DNA from: QHXQ01 sp036389395
Lineage (GTDB): Bacteria > Acidobacteriota > Blastocatellia > Pyrinomonadales > Pyrinomonadaceae
DNA: 64,000 nucleotides
NCBI GenBank assembly: GCA_036389395.1
Contig: DASVPY010000014.1
Location: 1-64,000 of the forward strand
Direction of reading: 5' to 3'
A program made the translations under genes and the position numbers. The notes beneath the pieces are model-generated. The model did not search any database, was not told where the DNA came from, and saw only the letters and a list, made by a program, of their open reading frames with translations. Shown piece after piece: positions 49,995 through 58,744 of this stretch (positions are counted from its first letter, which is position 1; every line of letters starts with the position of its first letter).

Positions 49995-52547
49995 ATGCAG
50001 AAAGAACCCGCCGACCCTGATGCGGTCGAAACCGATGCCGCCACCCCGGCGGGCGGGGGCGCGGCCGCCCCCCCCGCCCCGTGTGACGACGAGGCGCAGA
50101 CGCCCGCGCCGCCCGAAGACGGGCCGGCGAACACAGGGGGTGACAAAGCCGATGTCGCCCCGCCGGGCCAAGAGCCGCCGGACGGCGGCGACGCCGAGCA
50201 GGGCGGGAACATAGTTCGCGCGACGCTCGATAAGTCCGCGGCCGATATCGTCGCTAGCGTGAGCGGCCATCGGAACACGGTCACCAACGTCAGCTACCAC
50301 CTCACCCCGGCCGACGCGTCCAGGAACGCGGAGCTGGTCATCACCGAAGTGGAGTTTCAGGCCGCGAAACGCTCATACCAGAGCCTCGCCGGCGCGAACA
50401 TCGCCGGCTACACGGATCGGTTACTGAGCCAACGGATTCTGCTGCTCAGTTGTCAACACCGGGCCGTCGCGCTCTGCGTCGCCAAGGTCATCGCCCACGA
50501 GATCAGGGCCGCCGGTAAGCAACTGGTGACCATAGGGAAAAACTGCCCCGGCAGTTACGATCTGATCGACCTCATCGAGCAGCTCGCGCGGCCTAAAGAG
50601 AAGAGCGCCCGGCCGGGGCGGCGGGACGCGCAGCGCCCGGCGGCGACGGTCTGCGTCTGGGCGGCGGACGACGCCACTGAGGGCGACGCGTCCGACACGA
50701 TCATGGATTCGCTTTTCACCGGCGGCGCGCGCGTCGAGCAGTACCAGATCAAGTTGAGCGAGTACGGGCTGTGCCTGATCTGCCTGGTCCCGCCGCGGAA
50801 GCTACAGGACTACCAGCGCTCCTGCGGCGAGGCCGACTTACAACACTGGGAGATTGATTTCCTGCGCCCGCTCTTGGAGGAGCACGAGTTGGGCCAGTAC
50901 GAAGAACTGGCGGAGACCATCGCCCGCCAGCGGCAGCAGGAGCTGTGGAGCGCGGACGACGCCGAGTTTCACAAAGAGATCACCAAATACTTGCGGGCGG
51001 GGAATCTGCCGCAGGTCGTCGCCGACCGCCGGCATAACGACGACCTGAGCGTGCAGCAACTATTCAACCGGCAAGACCCGCTGGCCGACATCGTCCTGTA
51101 TTGCGCGACCTACTACCCCGATCTGTCGCCGCAGGATTTTTCTTACCTCGTCGAACTCTTCCTGGGCGATGCCACGGAAGAAGCGGTGCGGGGGCCGGGC
51201 CGGCCGCAGTCGCAGACCGCGGACGAAGCCGCCAGCCCGGTCGAATCGGTGCCACTGGTGCGGCGCTGGCAGCGCGAAGCCGACGGGCTGCTCCGGCGCT
51301 GCCGGCTGGCCTCGCTCACGAACGAGAACAACCAGCGCGTCGTGGACTTCCAGGTGGACGGCCTGAGAAGCCGGCTGAGCCGCTACATCCGCGGCGAGCA
51401 CTACTTTTTCTACGAAGCCAACTTCGTGCTGATGCGCCGGCAGGGGCTGCTCTTCAGCCCCAGGAAAAGGATCGCCGAGGGGGCCAGGCAGTTGCTCGTG
51501 GAGACGGGACGCCAATACCCGCCCGCCGAGGTGGCGAATTGGCTCTACGAGATCGTCGCCGAGTTCGAGCAGGCGGCCGCGGCCGCCGACGGTCTCCGGG
51601 AACGCTCGCCGCTCTTTTACTTGCCGCCGGACGGCCGCGTGAAGGCCGCGCGCCATTACGTCTGCCACGGTCTGAGCCTGGTCTTAAGCCGGCTCAACAA
51701 AGAACCCGAGTTGCAGGAGGCGGCGCAACTCTTCTGGCAGAGACTACTTCAGACCCAGCACCAGTGGTTCTTAGACCTGCTCCGGCAGGTGGGCAACGCC
51801 GCGCCGCCGGAAAGTCTGGGCTGGCTGAGACGGCTGCTTGACCAAGGTTCGGAAGAGATTCGGGGGCAGGTCTTCGGCTACCTGGTCGGCCACCTCCTGC
51901 GGCGGGGCGCGCTCGTCTACGCCCCGCTGAAAGAGTTGATGCAGTGGCCGACGACCACGCAGGCCGGGCGCGTCGCGCAAAGTCTCTGGATCGTCTACTG
52001 CCTGGAGACGAACCGGCAACTGCCGCAGCGGGATTACGGTCGGTGGCCCAGCGCGCACCCGCTTTTCGGCTTCCAAAGTCACGCCGAGGCCGTCGAGCGC
52101 ATAGACCTTCTGACGGGCTGGCTCATCGCCGCGACTTCCGAAGTCCACGGGGCCGGCGCGCTGTTCGCCATAGCGGACATCGTCGCCGGCTGGTACTTCA
52201 TCCTCTCGCCCGCGGTGCAGCCCGAAGCGGCGGGGGTCGCGCCGGCCGGCTACGGCGCGGCCGAACTCGACGCCCAACTCGTCTGCCGGCTGCTCCTCGC
52301 CAGCCTGGCGCGGCAGCTCTCCCGCCCGCACAGGCACGACCTCCTCGCCATCTGGGAGGGTTTCAAGAGTGCCCTCCTCGACGACGTGCTCCGGCTGGAC
52401 AGGTTCGCCAACCAGGTCGCCGGCGCTTCGTTGAACGCCCAGATGATGGCCGACGCCGCCGCCGCGCGGCGTAAATTGATGGACACCCGAACCCTGCTGG
52501 GCCGCCTGCGCGAAGACTTCATGCGCCGCGCAGCGGAAGCCGTCTAA
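49995..52547 (+). CDS. Large multidomain protein, possible degenerate NTPase, first gene of novel operon
   Basis: The 850-residue protein opens with a 65-residue disordered Pro/Ala/Asp region. A folded part follows (VSYHLTPADASRNAELVITEVEF). At about 140-270 there is a Rossmann-like pattern: a hydrophobic strand and helix where a P-loop would be (RILLLSCQHRAVALCVAKVIAHE) but without GxxxxGK, then ATVCVWAADDATEG like a Walker B strand, and LCLICLVPPRKLQDY. About 400-850 is all-helical. I recognise no family; a STAND/AAA-like regulator that lost ATP binding is one possibility. GAGGTA lies about 7 bases before the ATG. The next gene follows after 16 bases. Confidence 0.75.
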   Translation: MQKEPADPDAVETDAATPAGGGAAAPPAPCDDEAQTPAPPEDGPANTGGDKADVAPPGQEPPDGGDAEQGGNIVRATLDKSAADIVASVSGHRNTVTNVSYHLTPADASRNAELVITEVEFQAAKRSYQSLAGANIAGYTDRLLSQRILLLSCQHRAVALCVAKVIAHEIRAAGKQLVTIGKNCPGSYDLIDLIEQLARPKEKSARPGRRDAQRPAATVCVWAADDATEGDASDTIMDSLFTGGARVEQYQIKLSEYGLCLICLVPPRKLQDYQRSCGEADLQHWEIDFLRPLLEEHELGQYEELAETIARQRQQELWSADDAEFHKEITKYLRAGNLPQVVADRRHNDDLSVQQLFNRQDPLADIVLYCATYYPDLSPQDFSYLVELFLGDATEEAVRGPGRPQSQTADEAASPVESVPLVRRWQREADGLLRRCRLASLTNENNQRVVDFQVDGLRSRLSRYIRGEHYFFYEANFVLMRRQGLLFSPRKRIAEGARQLLVETGRQYPPAEVANWLYEIVAEFEQAAAAADGLRERSPLFYLPPDGRVKAARHYVCHGLSLVLSRLNKEPELQEAAQLFWQRLLQTQHQWFLDLLRQVGNAAPPESLGWLRRLLDQGSEEIRGQVFGYLVGHLLRRGALVYAPLKELMQWPTTTQAGRVAQSLWIVYCLETNRQLPQRDYGRWPSAHPLFGFQSHAEAVERIDLLTGWLIAATSEVHGAGALFAIADIVAGWYFILSPAVQPEAAGVAPAGYGAAELDAQLVCRLLLASLARQLSRPHRHDLLAIWEGFKSALLDDVLRLDRFANQVAGASLNAQMMADAAAARRKLMDTRTLLGRLREDFMRRAAEAV

Positions 52548-52563
52548 CGCCGAGGCTCAACCC

Positions 52564-54867
52564 ATGAACCACACGTTCAGCTTGGATCCGATCATCCGCA
52601 AGCACAGCGGCCCGCAGCCGGCCCCCGCGGGTGAGGAAGTTTTAGTGACGATTGACACGACCACCAACAAGGCGGTTAAGAAGACGCTCGCGGTGCGCGT
52701 CCGCCGCAACTTACAAGGTAACTTCCAAGACTACCTGGTGGCCAACGATCTGAACCCGACGCGCACCGCCGGCGGGAAGTTAGCGCCCTACTACATCCGC
52801 GACGCCAAGAACGAGCGCACGTTGGCGCTGGAGATCAGCGTCGGGGTGTGCTGCCCCGTCGCTCAAGAGGCGCGGGTCGCCGAGGCGCTCCACGCGGAGC
52901 AGACCCCGACCCGAGTCTTCACCGACCTACTTGAGCGGTGGGTGCGCGAGTTCATCCCGCAGGGCGACGAGGGCCGGTTCATTGACACTTACGACGCCGC
53001 CCACCACCAGTTGGAAAACCACCTCGCCGCCCGCGCCGCAGCCCACACGGGGCTGCGGCTCTTGTGGGTCAAGGTCGCGCTGAGCGGCGAAGTGCCGGAC
53101 GAGATCGTCGTGGGGCCGATAGAGATCGGCGTGCGCCTACAGGATTACAAGGGGGAGCAGAAGCTCAGGGCGGAGGCGGGGCTGAGCCTGGACGCACAGC
53201 ATTACGTGCGGGCCTTCGTCTATCAGGAGAAACGGGCCTCGCCGGAGGAGTTGTTCAAGAGCCAGCTAAAATCTTATTTCCTACAGCACGTCACGTTCGA
53301 ACAATTCAGCCGCGAACTCCAACAGCCCAACTTCAGGCAGCGGTTACAGCAGGCCTTGAGCGCGGCGCTGCGGCAGGTCGGGCGGCACGTCAGTTTCATC
53401 AACTTCCCGACCGGCGAAGATGACAAGGTCGCCCCGCCGCCCGAGTTCGTCGCGGTCAACTACGACTACAACCACAGGATGCCCGGCCGCGCCCAACCGG
53501 TCGTCATCCAGAACACGGTGCAGCTCTACTGCGTCAACTCCGTCGCCTTTCTGGCCAGCCCCGTCACCGATCTGGAGGCCTGGGTGAAGAGCACGCTCAA
53601 CGTCATCCTCAAGCGTTACCTGATCGGCAAGACCTACGTTGACCTGCTGCTGCGCTTCGCCCCCCTGGAGCAAAGCATCAAGCGCGAGCTGAGCGCCCGC
53701 GCGGCCCTGATCGGCTATAAAGTCGATCACCTGGTCTCCATCCCCAACCTGAAGGAGGTGGAGCTGAGCAACCCGTTCCTCCTCGAAACTGAGGGCACTT
53801 TTAAGACCAAGCTGGACGACTTCGAGGTCGAGCTAAAGTTCAGCCTCAAGCTCCGCATCCGGAACTTGCAGTCGCTCGAAAAATACTTGAACCCAGGCAC
53901 GGACGTGAAAGAGGCGATCAAGGAGGCGGCGCTGAGCGAGGCGCGTCAGTGCCTCCGCCACGTCCACCCGGAGCGCTTCTACCTGCACTTCAACCAACCG
54001 GACGAGAAGGCGGCCAACAACCCGTCGGAAGACGAGCGGCTGGCGGTCAAGGACTTGCTGAGCAAGCGAATCGCCGAGAGCTTGCGGGCCGAATTCGATG
54101 CGGAAATCTTCGACCTGACGGCGCGCGTCGGGCGCACCGATCTGACGGATCGATACAAGCAACTCTGCCACGTCATCCGCGAGTTCCGCGTGAGCCTCGA
54201 ATCGCCCGACCCGCAGGGGACGGAGGCCTTGACGCTGACCGGCAGTTTCGAGGTGGACGGCGTCTACCCGGACTCGAATGGCTGGCAGCGGTTCAGCGCC
54301 CTGCGGCTCGATCTGGACGGCTTACAAACCCAACTGGAAAACCACCTGAAGGCCGAACTGAAGACCTACCGCCAACTCGGCTTCATGTTCCAGAACCGCC
54401 TCGGCAGGCTTCAGGTGTTCGACCTCGTCCAAGAGTACGCCAGCGCTTACATGCGCCGCGAGTTCGGCCTGATCGTCCACCTGACCAACCTCGACCGCAA
54501 CACCACCGAGGTGGAGGAGCGCCAGCGTCAGCGGCTCGCCGAGCTGGAGAACACGAAGCTGGCGTCCGCCGTCGAGCAGGACAAACTCCTCGTCAGCAAC
54601 CTCAGCGAGCTGCGCCGCCGGCGCGTCAACCTGATGTCAATGTTCCCTGTCGATCAAGCGGCGTTGCGCGAGATCGAGGAGAACATCCGACTGTTGGAGG
54701 CGGAACTGGAGGCCGTCGCGTCGGCGCGTTTCGGCCAGCACCAACTGGCGGCGGCATTCGAGGCGCAACAGCCCGACGATCTGCCGCCCTTGGGCGAAGC
54801 GCGGCAGGCGGCCAACCGGTATGACCTGGAGTCGGGGTCTGAGCCTAAAGGTCGGCTGGCGGGCTGA
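52564..54867 (+). CDS. SPFH/Band-7-like protein with coiled-coil end
   Basis: The 767-residue protein shows two tandem regions that look like SPFH (Band 7) folds: LALEISVGVCCPVAQEARVAEAL followed by RVFTDLLERWVREF, and VQLYCVNSVAFLASPVTDLEAWVKSTL followed by LEQSIKRELSARAALIGYKV. A third similar part may be at 540-640. The C-terminal 150 residues are helical with coiled coil (TTEVEERQRQRLAELENTKL, ENIRLLEAELEAVA). No membrane helix is present. SPFH proteins build ring or cage scaffolds on membranes. The fold call is tentative, made by eye. Confidence 0.65.
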   Translation: MNHTFSLDPIIRKHSGPQPAPAGEEVLVTIDTTTNKAVKKTLAVRVRRNLQGNFQDYLVANDLNPTRTAGGKLAPYYIRDAKNERTLALEISVGVCCPVAQEARVAEALHAEQTPTRVFTDLLERWVREFIPQGDEGRFIDTYDAAHHQLENHLAARAAAHTGLRLLWVKVALSGEVPDEIVVGPIEIGVRLQDYKGEQKLRAEAGLSLDAQHYVRAFVYQEKRASPEELFKSQLKSYFLQHVTFEQFSRELQQPNFRQRLQQALSAALRQVGRHVSFINFPTGEDDKVAPPPEFVAVNYDYNHRMPGRAQPVVIQNTVQLYCVNSVAFLASPVTDLEAWVKSTLNVILKRYLIGKTYVDLLLRFAPLEQSIKRELSARAALIGYKVDHLVSIPNLKEVELSNPFLLETEGTFKTKLDDFEVELKFSLKLRIRNLQSLEKYLNPGTDVKEAIKEAALSEARQCLRHVHPERFYLHFNQPDEKAANNPSEDERLAVKDLLSKRIAESLRAEFDAEIFDLTARVGRTDLTDRYKQLCHVIREFRVSLESPDPQGTEALTLTGSFEVDGVYPDSNGWQRFSALRLDLDGLQTQLENHLKAELKTYRQLGFMFQNRLGRLQVFDLVQEYASAYMRREFGLIVHLTNLDRNTTEVEERQRQRLAELENTKLASAVEQDKLLVSNLSELRRRRVNLMSMFPVDQAALREIEENIRLLEAELEAVASARFGQHQLAAAFEAQQPDDLPPLGEARQAANRYDLESGSEPKGRLAG

Positions 54868-54910
54868 CCGTCGGGCGCGGCCGCCGGCCATCGCCGCGGG
54901 GAGGCAGATC

Positions 54911-55690
54911 ATGTCAGACAAAATAAAAATCCTGTACGTTGCCGCCAACCCCGTCAACACGGGCCACCTCCGGTTGCAGGAAGAGGCCCGCGATCTGGAG
55001 GAGCGGATTCGGCAAGCCCCGCACCGCGAGGCCTTCGCGGTCATCCATTGCCTGGCCGCGCGCCCCAGAGACCTATTGCGCGGGTTGCAGGAGGTACAGC
55101 CCCACGTCCTGCACTTCAGCGGGCACGGCACCGCCGCCAAAGAGATCGTGCTCCAGGATGACGACGGCGCGAGCCGGCCCATCGCGCCGCAAGTCTTAGC
55201 CGGCCTGGTGAACCTGTTCAGCGCCAACCTCAAGGTGGCGGTGATGAGTTGCTGTTTCGGGCGCAGCCAGGCCAAGGCGCTCAGCCAGGTGCTGGACTTC
55301 ACCATCGGCATGAACAAACCCATTTCCGATAGCGCGGCCGTCGAGTTCTCGGCCACGTTCTACCAGGTTCTCGCGGCCGGCGGCTCGGTCAGGCAGGCCT
55401 TCGAGGCCGCCCGCCTGCTCACGAGCAGGGAGGGGCGGAAGATTTTCGAGAAGTCCGACCTGTTGGTGCGCGCCGGGGTCTGTGCGGATGATCCCTTGAT
55501 CAAATTGCCGCCGCCGGTCGAGCCGCCGCCGCCGCGCCCGACAAACGCCCCCGCGCCCGCGGGCGGCAACCAGGTAATTGCCAAGGTCAAGGATACGCGC
55601 GTCGGTGTTATGAATAACGTGGCCGGCAATAACAATCAGAGCCACACGCACCTGCACGTGGGCGACACGGCCGACGAATTTCAGTCGTAG
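54911..55690 (+). CDS. Small CHAT-domain (caspase-like) protease
   Basis: The ATG at 54911 (GGGAGG about 9 bases before) gives 259 residues. The CHAT fold starts at once (KIKILYVAANPVNTGHLRLQEEAR). The catalytic His72 is in VLHFSGHG and the Cys is in VAVMSCCFGRSQA (114 or 115). The block SAAVEFSATFYQVLAAGGSVRQAFEAA is the usual C-terminal CHAT helix. After a Pro-rich linker the last 40 residues (VGVMNNVAGNNNQSHTHLHVGD) look like a short beta element that could dock to a partner. Such small CHAT proteases are effectors in bacterial conflict and death pathways. Its target is probably within this operon. Confidence 0.88.
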   Translation: MSDKIKILYVAANPVNTGHLRLQEEARDLEERIRQAPHREAFAVIHCLAARPRDLLRGLQEVQPHVLHFSGHGTAAKEIVLQDDDGASRPIAPQVLAGLVNLFSANLKVAVMSCCFGRSQAKALSQVLDFTIGMNKPISDSAAVEFSATFYQVLAAGGSVRQAFEAARLLTSREGRKIFEKSDLLVRAGVCADDPLIKLPPPVEPPPPRPTNAPAPAGGNQVIAKVKDTRVGVMNNVAGNNNQSHTHLHVGDTADEFQS

Positions 55691-55728
55691 GCGCGGGCAC
55701 GGGGCGGGCCGCCACGGTCATTCGAGAG

Positions 55729-56088
55729 ATGAGCACGAAAACGACGGTTCTACGGCCGCAGCGCCACCGCGAGTTCCTCGCCGCCCAGCGGCAAGACCCG
55801 GTCACCCGCAAAGTCTTCGTCGCCGGGGACAGCATCACGTTATGCGCCGCCTGCCTCGTGCCCTTCCTCGCGGAGAGCTGGCAGGCGGTGGGCGGCACGC
55901 ACTGCGGCCAATCCGCCACCACCGGGCCGGAAGCGTTCGAGACGGCGGTGGAAACGCCCGCCGCGGACGACGACGGCGACGCGCCCGCCGCGGGCCCCGC
56001 CGACGGCGACGCCGCGCCGCCGGCCGCAGGCTTACGGCTGAAGCCCATCCCCGTCAAACTGCGCGCAGTCCCCATCAAGCTACTGTAG
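55729..56088 (+). CDS. RING/zinc-knuckle-like small protein
   Basis: The 119-residue protein contains VFVAGDSITLCAACLVPFLAE followed by SWQAVGGTHCGQ, i.e. C-x2-C, then about 17 residues and H-C. This half-site is like prokaryotic RING-type zinc fingers, which carry a G-D-x-I-x-x-C-x-x-C start and a final H-C. The rest is a disordered acidic linker and a basic hydrophobic tail (LRLKPIPVKLRAVPIKLL) that could contact membrane or a partner. GAGAG lies immediately upstream of the ATG. Ubiquitin-like function is not implied by the sequence alone. Confidence 0.6.
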   Translation: MSTKTTVLRPQRHREFLAAQRQDPVTRKVFVAGDSITLCAACLVPFLAESWQAVGGTHCGQSATTGPEAFETAVETPAADDDGDAPAAGPADGDAAPPAAGLRLKPIPVKLRAVPIKLL

Positions 56089-56124
56089 GTCTACCCGGCA
56101 CTACGACCCTTACGTGAGGTTCTC

Positions 56125-57162
56125 ATGAGTATCGTTACCAGGTTCTTGTTCTACCTGTCTAAAACCGACCGGGAACTGATCGGCCTCTGCTCGAACACGG
56201 CTTATAAGACTCAGAGCGGCAACGGCATCTTCGTGCTCATCGTCGGCATCTTCGCCTTCTCTTCCGCCTCCTACGCCCTACGCACCGCGCTCGGGGCCAA
56301 CCGGCTCGCCTTCGTCGTCGCGGCGGTCTACGCCACGTTGATTATGTTCATCGACCGGGAGATAGTGTCCGCGACGAGCAAGAACAGGGGCATGGTCGCG
56401 ACGCGCCTCGGGCTGGCCGTCTTCATCGGCCTGGTCGTCTCCGTGCCAATCGAGTTGCGGATTTTTGAGAAGCAGATAAACCAGGAGCTGAGGCGCATCC
56501 AGAACACGAACAACTCGCCCTACCTCGCCCGCAAGCAGCAGGCCGAGACCGAATACCGGGGCCGCGTCCAGGCTGCGGCGCAGTACGTCCAGGAATTGGA
56601 AAAGGAGATCAGCCAGCTCCAGGATCGCCTGACCAACGAGGTGCTGCAACCGGATCGGCAGATACCGGGCGTCGCCGCCGGCACGGGGCGGCCCGGCGAA
56701 GGGCCGGTGTATCGTCGGCTCCAAGCCCAGATCGAGGAGAAGAAGAACCAGCTCGCGCAGGCCCGTGCGGAGCAGCGCAAACTGGAAGGCGAAGAGGCGC
56801 AAGTCCTGGCGCGCATCGCCGCCGAGTACCAGCAGCAGGAACTCCCCGAAGCCGACGATCTGCTGTCGCGCTACGTCGCCCTCGGCGCGGTTAAACAAGA
56901 CCCGCTGCGCGGCTGGGACGCCTTTGCCATGGCCTGGGGCGTGCGCCTGTTGCTCATCATGCTGGAGCTGACGCCGGCCCTCATCAAGGTGCTGCAAGAA
57001 GAGAACGAGTACGACGCCCTCGTCCGCGCGACCCGTCGGCGCAGCATCACGCGGATTTACGCCATCGCCAACGACCACATGGAGCAACTGACGCAGAACG
57101 GCGGGCAGAACCCCACCCCGACGCTGCTGGGGCAACTGAAAACCGATCCCCTGACATCTTGA
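56125..57162 (+). CDS. DUF4407 membrane protein with coiled coil
   Basis: The 345-residue protein fits DUF4407: an N-terminal segment with a Cys-Ser pair (LIGLCSNTAYKTQSGNG), three membrane helices (IFVLIVGIFAFSSASYAL; LAFVVAAVYATLIMFIDREI; LGLAVFIGLVVSVPIEL), a long coiled coil (about 120-235) and a last helix (VRLLLIMLELTPALIKVL). The FIDREI motif after the second helix is characteristic. GAGG lies before the ATG. It is the last gene of the operon and its only multi-pass membrane protein, so it may be the membrane target or sensor. Confidence 0.82.
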   Translation: MSIVTRFLFYLSKTDRELIGLCSNTAYKTQSGNGIFVLIVGIFAFSSASYALRTALGANRLAFVVAAVYATLIMFIDREIVSATSKNRGMVATRLGLAVFIGLVVSVPIELRIFEKQINQELRRIQNTNNSPYLARKQQAETEYRGRVQAAAQYVQELEKEISQLQDRLTNEVLQPDRQIPGVAAGTGRPGEGPVYRRLQAQIEEKKNQLAQARAEQRKLEGEEAQVLARIAAEYQQQELPEADDLLSRYVALGAVKQDPLRGWDAFAMAWGVRLLLIMLELTPALIKVLQEENEYDALVRATRRRSITRIYAIANDHMEQLTQNGGQNPTPTLLGQLKTDPLTS

Positions 57163-57194
57163 CGCCGGCGGCGCGCCGCCGACTTAAAGAAACG

Positions 57195-58736
57195 TCAGCG
57201 GGCGGCGCGGGTGGCGTCCGTCTGTCGGGCGAAGTAAATCTGGTAGCCGCCGCGGTCGAAGACGAGGTCGTAGCGGGCGAGGGTGCGGGCGACGTGGTCG
57301 GCGAGCGCCGGCTCGGTCGTGCGCCAGCCTTTGAAGTTCTCGGCGTAGATTTCTTCGACGACGATCACGTCGGGGCGCAGGCCCGTGTAGTAGCCGAGCC
57401 GCGTGTCGTCCGCCAGCGCGCGGTCGAAGCCGAGACCGAAGCCCATGTCGCCGGTCGCCATCACGAGCGTCTGCGGCGTCGTGCGCTCGCGCAGGAAGGC
57501 GACCGCCGGTGCGTAACCCTGCCGGTACGTGTTCACCTTCATGCGGTAGAGCAGCCCGCCCGCCTGCACCGTGAGCAGCCCCGCCACGCACAGCCCCGTG
57601 AGCCAGCGCGGCACGACGCGCCGCCGCCAGCACCAGCACAGCCAGACGGCGAGCAGCGCCGTGTAGAGCGGCACGATGTGGACGAGGTAATAGTAGAGCT
57701 TCTGTCCGTCCACGACCGAGAGCGCGACGAAGTAGATGAGCGTGAGCCACAGCAGCACGCGGACGTGACGCGCTGTGCGTAAGGGCCGCACGAACAACAC
57801 GCCGAGGAGCGCGCACGCGTAAGCGACGAGCACGAGGCTCTTCAAGATGATCGGCCCGGTGTGCCCGGCCGAGTGCGCGCCCAACCCGTAGGCGGTCGCG
57901 TAGCGGCGCGTCAGCTCCCACTTCAGACCGAGCCAGGGGTGCGTCAGCGCCGACGCGCGCCCGCCCGTCGTCGCGTTCCCCTTGAACTGCGTCAGGAACG
58001 TCGCCGGCTCCTGGCCGATGTACGCGCCCCACGCGACCGCGCCGATTAGATACGGCGTGAACGCGACGGCCAGGTGCGTCCAGCGCAGCCGCGCGCGATC
58101 AAGGTAGAGCGTGACGAACAGCAGGCCGAGGAACGTGAGCGTGCCGCCGTGCGGGTGCGTCAGGCCGCTCAGGCAGGTCAACGCCTGACCGGCGAAGACG
58201 GCCAACGTCAGGTTGCGCTCGCGCCAGTGCAAGTACGCGGCGTAGGCCGACAGACCGAGGGCCGCGCTCATCATGTCCATCCGGCCGAACGAGGCGGCGC
58301 TGACGAAGACGTAGTCCACGGCGAGCAGCGCCGCGGTCAAGAGCGCGAGCCGCGCGTCGCCCGAAAGACGCTTGAGCGCGTAGTACCACGCGGCGAGCGC
58401 GACGAGACTCCACGCCGCCTCCATCAGCCGCGTCTTGAAGAGGCCGAAGCCGAAGAGTTTGTACCAGCCGGCTTCGGCGAGCAGCCCCAGCGGCATGACC
58501 CAGTAGGTGTGCCGCTCGATGCCGCGCAGCCAGTCTTCGCCGGTGCGCAGGACGGTCGTGCCCATGAAGCCGTGCGCCGCCAGATTCCAAGCCGGGTTGG
58601 CGAACCACGCCTCGTCGCTCCAGGGCCGGCGCGTCAACGCGCTGCCCGCGGCCAAGGCGAGGCACACGAGCATGACGACGGCGAGCGCCGCGCGGCGACC
58701 CCGCGCGCTTTCGAGCCATGTGGGTGGCGCTTGCAT
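57195..58736 (-). CDS. Membrane glycosyltransferase (ArnT/PMT-like, GT-C fold)
   Basis: The 513-residue protein from the ATG at 58736 has about eleven membrane helices. Its first periplasmic loop carries the Asp-Glu of GT-C enzymes (RRPWSDEAWFANPAWNL), with a second Asp at FGRMDMMSAALGL. The C-terminal part is a soluble domain (TLVMATGDMGFGLGFDRAL). It should transfer a sugar from a lipid-phosphate donor to a periplasmic acceptor. It follows the beta-helix gene by 8 bases, so both are probably co-transcribed. The 32 bases before the convergent operon end hold a GC palindrome that may terminate both. Confidence 0.85.
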   Translation of the reverse strand: MQAPPTWLESARGRRAALAVVMLVCLALAAGSALTRRPWSDEAWFANPAWNLAAHGFMGTTVLRTGEDWLRGIERHTYWVMPLGLLAEAGWYKLFGFGLFKTRLMEAAWSLVALAAWYYALKRLSGDARLALLTAALLAVDYVFVSAASFGRMDMMSAALGLSAYAAYLHWRERNLTLAVFAGQALTCLSGLTHPHGGTLTFLGLLFVTLYLDRARLRWTHLAVAFTPYLIGAVAWGAYIGQEPATFLTQFKGNATTGGRASALTHPWLGLKWELTRRYATAYGLGAHSAGHTGPIILKSLVLVAYACALLGVLFVRPLRTARHVRVLLWLTLIYFVALSVVDGQKLYYYLVHIVPLYTALLAVWLCWCWRRRVVPRWLTGLCVAGLLTVQAGGLLYRMKVNTYRQGYAPAVAFLRERTTPQTLVMATGDMGFGLGFDRALADDTRLGYYTGLRPDVIVVEEIYAENFKGWRTTEPALADHVARTLARYDLVFDRGGYQIYFARQTDATRAAR

Positions 58737-58744
58737 CGTGGGTG

